Shown here: positions 35,083 through 43,784 of the stretch, in pieces | Numbering within the stretch: the stretch's first letter is position 1 | Layout: the number at the start of each line of letters is the position of its first letter | Translations under genes and position numbers: made by a program | Notes under the pieces: model-generated | The model's database searches: none | Told to the model about the DNA's origin: nothing | The model's input: only the letters and a program-made list of their open reading frames with translations | Origin: Sulfitobacter sediminilitoris | Lineage (GTDB): Bacteria; Pseudomonadota; Alphaproteobacteria; Rhodobacterales; Rhodobacteraceae | DNA length: 64,000 nucleotides | Assembly: GCF_010667575.1 (NCBI RefSeq) | Contig: NZ_JAABNT010000008.1 | Location: 1 to 64,000, forward strand | Reading direction: 5' to 3'

Positions 35083-35880
35083 ATGAAAGACACTTTTATT
35101 GCGGAGAAAGACGTGGACCAAAAAACCGTGAAAATCGCGGCTCGCGACGTGCAGGTCTGGTACGGCGACAACCACGCCATCAAAGACGTGAACGTTGATA
35201 TTGAGGACAAAACCGTCACGGCGTTCATCGGACCGTCTGGCTGTGGAAAGTCAACTTTCTTGCGTTGTATCAACAGGATGAACGATACAATTGATATTTG
35301 CCGCGTCACCGGTGACATCCGCATTGATGGCGAAGACATCTATGACCGCAAGGTCGATCCGGTGCAGTTGCGCGCCAAGGTCGGCATGGTGTTCCAAAAG
35401 CCGAACCCTTTCCCAAAATCGATCTATGACAACGTGGCCTACGGCCCGCGCATTCACGGGCTGTCCCGCAACAAGGCGGAACTGGACGAAATCGTGGAGC
35501 GTGCGCTCAAGCGCGCCGCGATCTGGAACGAGGTCAAAGACCGCCTGACTGCACCCGGCACTGGTTTGTCTGGTGGCCAGCAGCAGCGCCTGTGCATCGC
35601 CCGCGCCGTTGCAACAGAGCCGGAAGTCCTGCTGATGGACGAGCCGTGCTCTGCTCTTGACCCGATTGCCACCGCGCAGGTGGAGGAATTGATTGACGAA
35701 CTGCGGCAGAACTATTCGGTCGTGATCGTCACACATTCGATGCAGCAGGCTGCCCGGGTCAGTCAGAAGACAGCCTTTTTCCACCTCGGCCATCTGGTTG
35801 AATTCGGGGAAACGGACAAGATATTCACCGCCCCCGAAGACGAGCGGACGGAAAGCTACATCACAGGCCGTATTGGATAA
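35083..35880 (+). CDS. pstB: Phosphate ABC transporter ATPase PstB
   Basis: ATPase of 265 residues. Walker A is GPSGCGKST, the signature is [14 protein letters not shown] and Walker B is [34 protein letters not shown] and [10 protein letters not shown] are PstB-specific. It drives phosphate import and, with PhoU, informs PhoR of supply. An internal GTG could be an alternative start, since the first 10 residues are poorly conserved in the family. Confidence 0.94.
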   Translation: MKDTFIAEKDVDQKTVKIAARDVQVWYGDNHAIKDVNVDIEDKTVTAFIGPSGCGKSTFLRCINRMNDTIDICRVTGDIRIDGEDIYDRKVDPVQLRAKVGMVFQKPNPFPKSIYDNVAYGPRIHGLSRNKAELDEIVERALKRAAIWNEVKDRLTAPGTGLSGGQQQRLCIARAVATEPEVLLMDEPCSALDPIATAQVEELIDELRQNYSVVIVTHSMQQAARVSQKTAFFHLGHLVEFGETDKIFTAPEDERTESYITGRIG

Positions 35881-35884
35881 TATC

Positions 35885-36592
35885 ATGCCAGATCAACACA
35901 TTGCATCTGCGTTCGACCGTGATCTTGAGGCCGTTCAGGCCCAGATCATGAAAATGGGCGGTATGGTCGAAGACGCGATCCGCCTTGCTGCCAAATCGCT
36001 TGAGACCCGCGACGAGGAACTTGCACAGAAAGTCCGGGGTGCGGACCGTGCGATTGACGCGCTTGAACTTCAGATCAACGAAAGCGCTGCACGTGTCATC
36101 GCGCTTCGCGCGCCCACGGCCATTGACCTGCGTCTGATCCTGAGCGTGATCAAGATCAGCGGCAATCTTGAGCGCATCGGCGACTACGCAAAGAACATGG
36201 CCAAGCGGACCGGCGTTCTGGCCACATTGCCCACGGTGAACGACAGCGCCGGTGCAATCCGTCGTATGGCGCAGGCGGTTGAGGGTATGCTGAAGGATGC
36301 CTTGGACGCCTATATCCGGCGGGACGCGGAACTGGCGATGGATGTCATCGCCCGCGACGAAGATGTCGATCAGATTTACAATGCGTTGTTCCGCGAATTC
36401 CTGACCTTCATGATGGAAGACCCGCGCAACATCACCGCCTGCATGCACCTGCATTTCATCGCCAAGAACACCGAACGCATGGGCGATCACGTGACGTCGA
36501 TTGCTGAACAGGTGGTTTATCTGGTGACGGGCGAACACCCCGATGAATCGCGGCCGAAGGCGGACCAGACTTCGATCGTGGCAGAGGAATAG
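35885..36592 (+). CDS. phoU: Phosphate signalling protein PhoU
   Basis: A 235-residue all-helical protein of two PhoU repeats. The metal-binding EXXXD patterns are visible in NLERIGDYAKNMAKR and NTERMGDHVTSIAEQ. It links the Pst transporter to PhoR and represses the regulon when phosphate is plentiful. Start at 35885 is 4 bases after the pstB stop; a longer frame into pstB is rejected. Confidence 0.93.
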   Translation: MPDQHIASAFDRDLEAVQAQIMKMGGMVEDAIRLAAKSLETRDEELAQKVRGADRAIDALELQINESAARVIALRAPTAIDLRLILSVIKISGNLERIGDYAKNMAKRTGVLATLPTVNDSAGAIRRMAQAVEGMLKDALDAYIRRDAELAMDVIARDEDVDQIYNALFREFLTFMMEDPRNITACMHLHFIAKNTERMGDHVTSIAEQVVYLVTGEHPDESRPKADQTSIVAEE

Positions 36593-36596
36593 GCTG

Positions 36597-37286
36597 ATGT
36601 CTGTAACTCAGCCCCACGTTTTGTTGGTTGAGGACGAGCCAGCGCAGCGCGAGGTGCTGGCGTACAATCTGGAGGCTGAAGGCTATGCCGTCAGCCGCGC
36701 AGAGAACGGCGAAGAGGCGATGCTACAGGTCGCCGAGATCACGCCCGATCTGGTCATACTCGATTGGATGATGCCGCTGATGAGCGGGATCGAAGTGTGC
36801 CGCCAGCTGAAAACCCGTGATGACACCAAGAATATCCCGGTGATCATGCTCTCCGCCCGGTCCGAAGAAGTGGACGCGGTGCGCGGGCTTGAAACGGGGG
36901 CCGATGACTATGTCGTCAAACCGTATTCCCTACGCGAGTTGATGGCGCGTGTGCGTACGCAGTTGCGCCGGTCCCGCCCGGCTGCAACTGGTGAATTGCT
37001 GATCTATCAGGACATTACACTCGACCCGGAGCGGCACCGGGTGACGCGGGGCGATCAGGAACTCAAGCTTGGTCCAACTGAATACCGACTGCTGGTCACC
37101 TTGCTTGAAAAGCCGGGCCGGGTCTTGAGCCGCGATCAATTGCTTGATCTGGTTTGGGGCCGGGACATCTATGTTGATACGCGGACCGTTGACGTTCATA
37201 TCGCACGCTTGCGCAAGGCGCTGACCCAACACGGTGGGGACGATCCCATTCGTACCGTGAGGGGCGCGGGATATTCCCTAGGCTGA
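36597..37286 (+). CDS. phoB: Phosphate response regulator PhoB
   Basis: OmpR-type response regulator, 229 residues. The receiver (about 1-120) has acidic residues EDE and phosphoacceptor Asp in LVILDWMMPLMSG; the conserved Lys is in DDYVVKPYS. The winged helix (about 130-229) includes RVTRGDQELKLGPTEYRLL and VDVHIARLRKAL. It would bind the Pho box upstream of pstS. Start at 36597 is chosen 4 bases after the phoU stop (phoU-phoB coupling). Confidence 0.93.
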   Translation: MSVTQPHVLLVEDEPAQREVLAYNLEAEGYAVSRAENGEEAMLQVAEITPDLVILDWMMPLMSGIEVCRQLKTRDDTKNIPVIMLSARSEEVDAVRGLETGADDYVVKPYSLRELMARVRTQLRRSRPAATGELLIYQDITLDPERHRVTRGDQELKLGPTEYRLLVTLLEKPGRVLSRDQLLDLVWGRDIYVDTRTVDVHIARLRKALTQHGGDDPIRTVRGAGYSLG

Positions 37287-37328
37287 TCCGGCGCCAGCAG
37301 ATCGTTGTGATTTTGTTTCCTCTCCCAT

Positions 37329-37365
37329 CGCTGCTGCGCTACCACTTGGGAGCCAGCAGCGGAGG
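37329..37365 (+). promoter_or_regulatory. Stem-loop abutting the amidohydrolase ribosome-binding site
   Basis: CGCTGCTG (37329-37336) pairs with CAGCAGCG (37354-37361). The last G of the stem begins the Shine-Dalgarno GGAGG (37361-37365), five bases before the ATG at 37371. The stem could limit ribosome access, or it may be the end of a phoB 3' hairpin. Confidence 0.35.
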
Positions 37366-37370
37366 AATTC

Positions 37371-38999
37371 ATGGCCGACATCACGGTATTTGCAGCGAAA
37401 AAGATCATCACCATGGACCCCAACAGGCCCGAAGCCACCCACGTGGCCGTGTCTGAGGGGAAGATCCTCGCCGTGGGCGGCGCGGATTGCGCCGATGCCT
37501 GGGGGCAGGTGACGCACGATGACAGCCTTTCAGATCATATCCTGATGCCGGGTTTCGTCGAAGGGCACGCGCATATGATGGCGGGCAAGATGTGGGATTT
37601 TGCCTATGCAGGCTATCATGATCGGATTGATCCCAAAGGCACCCTTCACAAAGGGATGACCACCATAGACGAGGTGATCGCCCGTCTGAAAGAACGTGCC
37701 GCTGCGTTGCCACCGGGTGAGCCGTTGATTGCCTGGGGCTTTGACCCGATTTTTCTGCCGTCGGAGCGGCTGAACCGCCATCATCTGGACGATGTCGCCG
37801 CGGACCGGCCGATCGCGGTGCTTTTCTCGAATTTTCATCTGATGTGCGTGAACTCGGCGGCGCTGGAACTGGCGCAGTATTCGGAACAGAGCAATATCGA
37901 AGGGGTCATCAAGGGAGACGATGGGCAACTGACCGGGGAACTGCAGGAAATGGCGGCCATGTTCCCGGTGATGCGGCGGGTGGGCCTGGATTTCAGAACT
38001 TTGTCTCAGGGTGAAGACGCATTGCGATCCTACGCCGACGTGTGCCGCAGGGCCGGTATCACGACCGTAACGGACCTGTATTCGTCTATGGAGGAAGAAG
38101 ATCTGGATGTCATGCTGCGTGTAACATCAGCCCCTGATTTCGGCATTCGTATCGTCCCGGCCCTTGGGGCCACGGGACAGCAGCCAGAGGCGCTCGCCGC
38201 GCGCGCACTCGCGCTCAAGGCCAAATCGACGGACAAGCTGCTGCTTGGCGCTGTCAAGCTGATGACCGATGGCTCGATCCAAGGATGGACCGGACGTGTT
38301 AAATGGCCGGGCTACGTGGGTGGACAGCCCAATGGCATCTGGAATTCCACGCCGGAAGAGATTTTCGCGCTGTGCGAAGCGATGCAGAAGCACGGGGTGC
38401 AGATGCACATCCACGTCAACGCTGATGAGGCCTCGGAGGTGTCGCTTGATGCGTGTGAGGCGGCGGCGCGCAAACATCCGTGGCCGGGGGCACGCCACGT
38501 GTTCCAGCATTGTCAGATGATGGGACCGGACCAGTTCGCCCGTGCACGGGAACTGGGGATCTGTACCAACCTTTTTGCCAATCATATCTGGTACTTTGGG
38601 GATCAGCACGTTGCCTTAACGATCGGGGAGGATCGGGCAAGCCGGATGGACGCTGTAAGGTCTGCCTTGGACGCTGGGGTGAACGTCGCCATCCATTCGG
38701 ACGCGCCGGTGACCCCGATGGGGCCACTATTTACCGCATGGTGTGCTGTCAATCGCAAGACGATGTCTGGCCGGACCCTTGGGGAGGCACAGAAGATCAC
38801 CGTAGAGGAGGCCTTGCGTCTGATCACGCTGGGCGCTGCCTTCACACTGAAACTGGATGATGAGATTGGCAGCATAGAAACAGGAAAGATCGCTGATTTC
38901 GCCATTCTGGGAGAAGATCCGCTGAGTGTCGCTCCGGACGCGCTCAAGGACGTGCCGGTTCTGGGTACGGTGTCGGGCGGACGGGTTCTTTTGGCATGA
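37371..38999 (+). CDS. Amidohydrolase (YtcJ-like, Amidohydro_3)
   Basis: Metal-dependent hydrolase of 542 residues. The N-terminal metal motif is GFVEGHAHMMAG; HIHVNADEASEVSL and the VFQHCQMM and IHSDAPVTPMGPL segments give further His/Asp ligands of the TIM barrel. The C-terminal ADFAILGEDPL is a family landmark. Substrate unknown; the YtcJ group contains formamidases and exoenzyme-like amide hydrolases. It overlaps the CobW gene by four bases (ATGA), which suggests the chaperone supplies its metal. Confidence 0.85.
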   Translation: MADITVFAAKKIITMDPNRPEATHVAVSEGKILAVGGADCADAWGQVTHDDSLSDHILMPGFVEGHAHMMAGKMWDFAYAGYHDRIDPKGTLHKGMTTIDEVIARLKERAAALPPGEPLIAWGFDPIFLPSERLNRHHLDDVAADRPIAVLFSNFHLMCVNSAALELAQYSEQSNIEGVIKGDDGQLTGELQEMAAMFPVMRRVGLDFRTLSQGEDALRSYADVCRRAGITTVTDLYSSMEEEDLDVMLRVTSAPDFGIRIVPALGATGQQPEALAARALALKAKSTDKLLLGAVKLMTDGSIQGWTGRVKWPGYVGGQPNGIWNSTPEEIFALCEAMQKHGVQMHIHVNADEASEVSLDACEAAARKHPWPGARHVFQHCQMMGPDQFARARELGICTNLFANHIWYFGDQHVALTIGEDRASRMDAVRSALDAGVNVAIHSDAPVTPMGPLFTAWCAVNRKTMSGRTLGEAQKITVEEALRLITLGAAFTLKLDDEIGSIETGKIADFAILGEDPLSVAPDALKDVPVLGTVSGGRVLLA

Positions 39000-39877
39000 A
39001 CCAACTGCCGCTGACGGTTATCAGCGGGTACCTCGGGGCGGGAAAAACCACCCTGATCAATGCCTTGCTAGCCGATCCTCATGGGCTCCGCCTGATGGTA
39101 CTGGTCAATGATTTCGGTGCCATCAATATCGACAAGGCGCTGATCGAGGCCGAGGATGAGAACGTCCTTGCGCTGACAAATGGCTGCGTGTGCTGTACCA
39201 TGGGCGCTGATCTGTTCATGGCGCTGGGTGATGTGCTGGACCGCACTCCGCAGCCTGATCATCTCATTATTGAGGCAAGCGGCATCGCAAACCCCAAAGC
39301 CATCGCGAACACCGCCATCGCTGAGCCTGATCTGCGTTACGCGGGGATTGTTACTCTGGTTGACGCGTTGAATATCACAGATCTGCTGAGCGATGCTTTG
39401 GTCGCACCACAGGTGCACGAACAGATTGCGGCGGCAGATCTGTTGATACAGACAAAACGGACCGATAGGGATCCTCAACTTGACGCTCTTTTCATCAAGA
39501 ACGGCTTGCAACTGCCTGAAATAATTGAGCCAAATGTCATCTCTCTACTGACCTTGGATGTCAGCGCGCCAAAGACAGGCCCAACTGAGGCACGTCATCC
39601 TGACTACGTAAGCTGGCATCACCGCTCAACCGACATCATCGCCCATGACCGGCTGATTTCTGCGATAGCACATCGACCGGAGGGGCTTTACCGAGCGAAA
39701 GGATACGTTCGGACGGAACAAGGCAGCTTTGCATTGCATATTGTCGGCAATCATTCAGACCTTGGCCCCGTGTCTGAAGTATCTCGAACCGAGGTCGTCG
39801 GACTTGGGGTCGGTCGCCGGATTACGCGTGAAGACATTCAGAACTGGTGGCTGCAGTCTGTCGCATCTTCGATTTGA
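38996..39877 (+). CDS. CobW-type G3E GTPase (metallochaperone)
   Basis: GTPase of 293 residues. The P-loop is VISGYLGAGKTTLINALL; the metal-binding CxCC motif is NGCVCCTMG; the guanine-specificity motif TKRTD is in LLIQTKRTDRDPQL; and the C-terminal CobW_C domain follows (about 190-285). The family delivers metals, often zinc or cobalt, to apo-enzymes. Its ATGA overlap with the amidohydrolase marks that enzyme as the probable client. Confidence 0.9.
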   Translation: MNQLPLTVISGYLGAGKTTLINALLADPHGLRLMVLVNDFGAINIDKALIEAEDENVLALTNGCVCCTMGADLFMALGDVLDRTPQPDHLIIEASGIANPKAIANTAIAEPDLRYAGIVTLVDALNITDLLSDALVAPQVHEQIAAADLLIQTKRTDRDPQLDALFIKNGLQLPEIIEPNVISLLTLDVSAPKTGPTEARHPDYVSWHHRSTDIIAHDRLISAIAHRPEGLYRAKGYVRTEQGSFALHIVGNHSDLGPVSEVSRTEVVGLGVGRRITREDIQNWWLQSVASSI

Positions 39878-39926
39878 TCGGTTGAGCCTGATTAAATCCA
39901 ATGAATTTGTGCCGGTAGGAGATGGC

Positions 39927-39941
39927 TTAATCCTGCATTCA
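39927..39941. promoter_or_regulatory. Possible CtrA box upstream of cheB
   Basis: TTAA, seven bases, TTCA resembles the CtrA consensus TTAA-N7-TTAA with one mismatch. It lies about 83 bases before the cheB start. CtrA control of motility genes is common in Rhodobacteraceae. Short degenerate motifs occur by chance, so this is weak. Confidence 0.25.
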
Positions 39942-40023
39942 TTCTTCTGATCCATATGTGTCGGCATCGGCCTCACGCATTGCCCGTTCGGCTGGTGTAT
40001 TATGAGCAAAGCGGGAACGCGAA

Positions 40024-41118
40024 ATGCACAATGACGCAGGGCCCCTGCCTTTGCAGAATATCCATTACGTTAAAAAGAAGGTCGTGATCGTTGACGATTC
40101 ACGCACGATAAGGGGATTGCTGCGGATCGTTCTGGAACAAGACTCCCGGCTTGAGGTCGTTGGCGAAGCCGACAGCGCGGCAACCGCGCGGGAGGTGATA
40201 AAGCAGACAGACCCGGACGTCATCACACTTGATATCGAAATGCCTGGCATGAATGGACTGGCCTTTCTTGAAAAGCTGATGTTGCTGCACCCGATGCCGG
40301 TTGTGATGATATCCAGTACCACGCAAAGCAATTCCGAAGCGACAATCACAGCGCTGTCTCTGGGGGCGGTTGACTGTATTTTGAAGCTAACATCCGCTGC
40401 TGATGAAGGCGCTTGTCGGGAAATTTCCCGCAGGGTTTTCTCTGCGGCTTGCAGTACCGTACAGGTTTTGAGCAAGGCACCTGCCATTCCACCCTCACCG
40501 CTAAGCCAGAAAGCCAAGTCAATGCCGATCATCCTGATCGGGGCCTCCACGGGTGGGGTTGCAGCACTTGAATGCGTATTGGCGGATTTACCTGCAAATG
40601 GTCCGCCTGTGGTCATCGTACAGCATATGCCAGGGGCGTTTCTGGTCAGTTTCTCCCAAAAGCTGAACCGGCAGTTGCCTCAGGATGTCGCCCTTGCCCG
40701 CGAGGATGAGCTGTTGGGTTATGGTCAGATCAGGCTGGCCCCCGGACTTGGCCGACACACTGGCGTGAACAAGTCTTCGGGTCGGTGGCGGTGCCGATTC
40801 TCTACGCCCTCGGAGGGTGATTTGCATTGTCCATCCGTAGATGCCCTTTTTCAGTCAGCTGTCCCCTTCAGCCGGGATGTGGTTGCCGTGATACTCACCG
40901 GACTGGGGCGTGATGGTGCCGATGGGATGCTGAACCTGAAGCAGTCAGGCGCCCTGACACTGGGTCAAGATGCGGACAGTAGCGTGGTCTACGGTATGCC
41001 ACGTGCTGCATGGGAGGCCGGTGCGGTGCGCGAACAATTGCCGCTGTCTCAGATCGGCGCGGCCACCAACCGCGCTGTTGAGGAGCACGCCAAGCGATCA
41101 AGGGGCAGGGACTTATGA
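40024..41118 (+). CDS. cheB: Chemotaxis methylesterase CheB
   Basis: Protein-glutamate methylesterase/deamidase, 364 residues. Receiver domain (about 17-140) with VDDS and Asp in VITLDIEMPGMNG; catalytic domain (about 170-355) with nucleophile Ser in LIGASTGGVAALE, His in VIVQHMPGAF and Asp in TGLGRDGADGM. It resets receptors by removing methyl groups that CheR adds. First gene of a two-gene operon with cheD (ATGA overlap). Confidence 0.93.
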   Translation: MHNDAGPLPLQNIHYVKKKVVIVDDSRTIRGLLRIVLEQDSRLEVVGEADSAATAREVIKQTDPDVITLDIEMPGMNGLAFLEKLMLLHPMPVVMISSTTQSNSEATITALSLGAVDCILKLTSAADEGACREISRRVFSAACSTVQVLSKAPAIPPSPLSQKAKSMPIILIGASTGGVAALECVLADLPANGPPVVIVQHMPGAFLVSFSQKLNRQLPQDVALAREDELLGYGQIRLAPGLGRHTGVNKSSGRWRCRFSTPSEGDLHCPSVDALFQSAVPFSRDVVAVILTGLGRDGADGMLNLKQSGALTLGQDADSSVVYGMPRAAWEAGAVREQLPLSQIGAATNRAVEEHAKRSRGRDL

Positions 41119-41633
41119 ATCAACCTCGTCTCGTGATCACTCAGGGTGAGTATTGCACAAGTGCGGACCCGAACGCGACCATCTCGACCCTATTGGGGTC
41201 ATGTGTTGCTTGTTGCCTTTGGGATCCTGTCGCCGGGGTTGGTGGCATGAACCACATTCTGCTTGCCGCAAGATCCAACAGTCCGGCCACGGCTTCAAAC
41301 CTGTTGGGCATCAATGCGATGGAGCTGCTGATCAATGACATTCTGAAGCTTGGTGCATTGCGCAGTCGTCTGTTATCAAAGGCCTTTGGCGATGCGCAGA
41401 TGGTCACCGGGTTGTCTGATATTGGGCCTGAAAACTGTGCCTTTGCTTTGGAGTATCTTGAAAGCGAAGGGATTGAATGTGTCGCAAAATCGCTTGGTGG
41501 CAACTATGCACGGCAGGTCGTTTTCACGCCTTCGACTGGTGCCGTGCGCGTCAAGGCCCAGCAGCGCCTTGAGGTCGAGGCACCGCCTCCGCCGGCGGAG
41601 CCTTCTTCAGGCAATGGGCTTGAGTTGTTCTAG
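41115..41633 (+). CDS. cheD: Chemoreceptor glutamine deamidase CheD
   Basis: A 172-residue CheD. The catalytic Cys is in LLGSCVACCLWDP (the first Cys), the partner His in GGMNHILLA, and the Thr is expected further along. The C-terminal tail (VEAPPPPAEPSSGNGLELF) is Pro-rich and not part of the fold. It converts receptor Gln to Glu and can bind CheC-type partners. It overlaps cheB by four bases and converges with the minus-strand che genes. Confidence 0.92.
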   Translation: MNQPRLVITQGEYCTSADPNATISTLLGSCVACCLWDPVAGVGGMNHILLAARSNSPATASNLLGINAMELLINDILKLGALRSRLLSKAFGDAQMVTGLSDIGPENCAFALEYLESEGIECVAKSLGGNYARQVVFTPSTGAVRVKAQQRLEVEAPPPPAEPSSGNGLELF

Positions 41634-41674
41634 ATTTGCTTGCTGGTCTGGGTGACGGGGCTGGCCGACCTTTG

Positions 41675-42040
41675 TTAAAACAGATCGACGTCGCCGATTG
41701 CCGCCCGATTCAATGGTTGCACGTGTTGCGGCGCGGATGCGTTCAGCAAATGTTTTGTCGCATCCAGCCGCAGTCTGGAGGCAATATCGAGAGACATTGC
41801 TCCTGTGCAGTCTTGCGACAGCAAATGTGACAAAAGTGCCAAGTCTTCGAGCGACTGACGGATGAAATCCAATCGTTGCAATCTGGTGATCCCAGCGGAT
41901 GGCTTTGTTAATTCAGCCCCCAATTCCTCACCGATCACATGCTCGATGGCGTGCACATCACTTGCCAATACGTCCAGCTGATCAGACATCCGGCGCATCA
42001 GGTCTGGCAATGATAATGCGGTTGAACCTTCGCTAATCAA
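41675..42040 (-). CDS. Unknown protein coupled to cheY
   Basis: I do not recognise this 121-residue protein. It is predicted to be mostly helical: LPDLMRRMSDQLDVLASDVH, IEHVIGEELGAELT and DFIRQSLEDLALLSHLLSQD, a pattern that could form a four-helix bundle like Hpt or CheZ, but no phosphoacceptor His motif (HxxKG) or CheZ motif is seen. It overlaps cheY by four bases (ATGA), so it is translated with it, which suggests it acts on or near CheY (phosphatase, docking or sink partner). This is inference. Confidence 0.75.
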   Translation of the reverse strand: MISEGSTALSLPDLMRRMSDQLDVLASDVHAIEHVIGEELGAELTKPSAGITRLQRLDFIRQSLEDLALLSHLLSQDCTGAMSLDIASRLRLDATKHLLNASAPQHVQPLNRAAIGDVDLF

Positions 42041-42423
42041 AGCCTGCCGACCACGGCCTCAATACAATTACGTAGGTCATCGGGTTGAAATGGCTTTTTG
42101 AGGTAGTTGTTCATCCCCAGTTTCTTGCCGTGATCAATGATTTGCTGTTCCGCCCGCTCGGTGATCAGCACGAAACCAACCTTCTGTGTTTTAGGGGACG
42201 CGCGCAGATAGTGCAGCAATTGCAGGCCATCCATTTCCGGCATGTTATAGTCCGAGATTACAAGATGTGCGGGTTTGCTGGCCAGTGCATGCAAAGCCTG
42301 CTTGCCGTTCTCGGCTGTGGCAACATTGCGCACGCCAAAAGCGTCCAAAGCCTGTGTGATCAGGCCGCGACTGGTCGACATATCATCCACCACCATAATT
42401 CGAATTTGATCGCGCAGTGCCAT
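42037..42423 (-). CDS. cheY: Chemotaxis response regulator CheY
   Basis: Single receiver domain, 128 residues. Acid pocket VVDD (12-14), phosphoacceptor Asp58 in HLVISDYNMPEMDG, conserved Thr in FVLITERAE and Lys in NNYLKKPFQ. It would carry the signal from CheA to the flagellar switch. A second, different CheY lies upstream of cheA. The 54-base gap to cheR may hold a ribosome-binding region only. Confidence 0.92.
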   Translation of the reverse strand: MALRDQIRIMVVDDMSTSRGLITQALDAFGVRNVATAENGKQALHALASKPAHLVISDYNMPEMDGLQLLHYLRASPKTQKVGFVLITERAEQQIIDHGKKLGMNNYLKKPFQPDDLRNCIEAVVGRL

Positions 42424-42477
42424 GGGTAAGCATCCTTGAAAAAGAGAAAGTCTTGTTTGGAACGGTCTTCAGCGCAC

Positions 42478-43329
42478 TTAAGGCGCTTGCGGTCGGTAAG
42501 TTGTCGGACCTGTACACTCGAAACCAAAGGTGCCGGGCTCTGAAATTCGCTCCGAATGACCAAGAAATAGAATCCCGTCAGGGGACAGAGCTTCACGAAA
42601 ACGTGGCCAAAGGCGGGACTGGGTCGCGGCGTCGAAGTAGATCACCACGTTTCTGCAAAAGATCACATCGAAACGCTTGGTCATTGGCCATGCTGACAGC
42701 AGGTTCAATTCATTCACGCGGATCATATCCGATAGAATTGGACGGACTTTGTAATGGGGCTCGGTATCGTCCGAGTGGTCCTTAACAAAGTACTTCGTCA
42801 TCATCCCTTCGGGTACCCCGCGCATGAACCGCTCAGGGTAGATGCCGTTGCGCGCAAATTGAACCACTTCGGGATCGATATCCGTGGCAAGAATTCTGAT
42901 GTCCAGTTTCGCAGCGTCTGGGGTATGCTCCAAAAGACTGATGGCGGCAGAGAGGGCTTCTTGGCCATTGGAACAGCCCGCCGACCAGATCCGCATCGCG
43001 CCACCCGCGCGCAAGGCAGGAAGCCTGTTTTCGAATTCCTGAACCAACGTATCGAAGTGATGATTTTCCCTGAAAAAGTGGGACACATTTGTTGTCAGAG
43101 CAGAGATCAGATGCCGTCGTTCTGCCTGTCCTGCTTCTGATCGCAGCAAATCGCTGTAAGCGGTGAAGCTGGATAACCCCAGGTCTCGCAACCGGTGCCG
43201 GAGCCTAGATCGGATCATCGAGCTTTTTTCTTCAACCAGAGTTAAGCCGCTTTCGCGGTATGCAAGATCTGCAATCGCGCGGAAGCTTGCCGGGTCCAGT
43301 TCTGCTGAGCCGTGTACCTCTGAATTCAT
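42478..43329 (-). CDS. cheR: Chemotaxis methyltransferase CheR
   Basis: SAM-dependent methyltransferase of 283 residues. An N-terminal helical domain (about 1-80) is followed by TTNVSHFFRENHHFDTL, the SAM-binding WSAGCSNGQEALSAAI, FDVIFCRNVVIYFD and FLGHSERI, all CheR signatures. It methylates receptor Glu residues. ATGA overlap with cheW. Confidence 0.94.
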   Translation of the reverse strand: MNSEVHGSAELDPASFRAIADLAYRESGLTLVEEKSSMIRSRLRHRLRDLGLSSFTAYSDLLRSEAGQAERRHLISALTTNVSHFFRENHHFDTLVQEFENRLPALRAGGAMRIWSAGCSNGQEALSAAISLLEHTPDAAKLDIRILATDIDPEVVQFARNGIYPERFMRGVPEGMMTKYFVKDHSDDTEPHYKVRPILSDMIRVNELNLLSAWPMTKRFDVIFCRNVVIYFDAATQSRLWPRFREALSPDGILFLGHSERISEPGTFGFECTGPTTYRPQAP

Positions 43330-43784
43330 GCCGCAACGCCTTCAAGCACGTTGATGGTTGAGGCCAGATCAAGGACGCGGATCATCCGCTCATCTATCAA
43401 GGTAAGCGCGCTGACCACTGCTTCCGCAATGTCCGAGGATAGTTCTGGCGGGGGCTGCATGTCTTCTGGTGACATAGCCACGATGTCAGATACGGCGTCG
43501 ACCAAAAGCCCGGTCATCGTCTCTTCCAGCTTGACGACAATGATCACGTTGCGCGCGTTCTGCTCGCGCTTTGGCAGGCCCAAACGCGCCGAAAGGTCCA
43601 TCACGGGCAGGACGGTGCCGCGGAGGTTGATGACGCCCTTCATGTAATGGGGGGCATGGGGCAGGGGGGGTGCGTGGGTCCACCCCCTGATTTCCCGGAC
43701 TGACAGGATATCGAGGGCGTATTCCTGCTCGGCGATGCGAAAGGTCAGCAGTTCAATGCTGTCGGGTCCTGTCTGTGTGCTCAT
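43326..43784 (-). CDS. cheW: Chemotaxis coupling protein CheW
   Basis: A 152-residue CheW built of the two SH3-like subdomains. Typical parts are LLTFRIAEQEYALDILSVRE, GVINLRGTVLPVMDLSARLG and GLLVDAVSDIVAMS. It bridges receptors and CheA. Overlaps both cheA (start region) and cheR by four bases. Confidence 0.93.
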   Translation of the reverse strand: MSTQTGPDSIELLTFRIAEQEYALDILSVREIRGWTHAPPLPHAPHYMKGVINLRGTVLPVMDLSARLGLPKREQNARNVIIVVKLEETMTGLLVDAVSDIVAMSPEDMQPPPELSSDIAEAVVSALTLIDERMIRVLDLASTINVLEGVAA

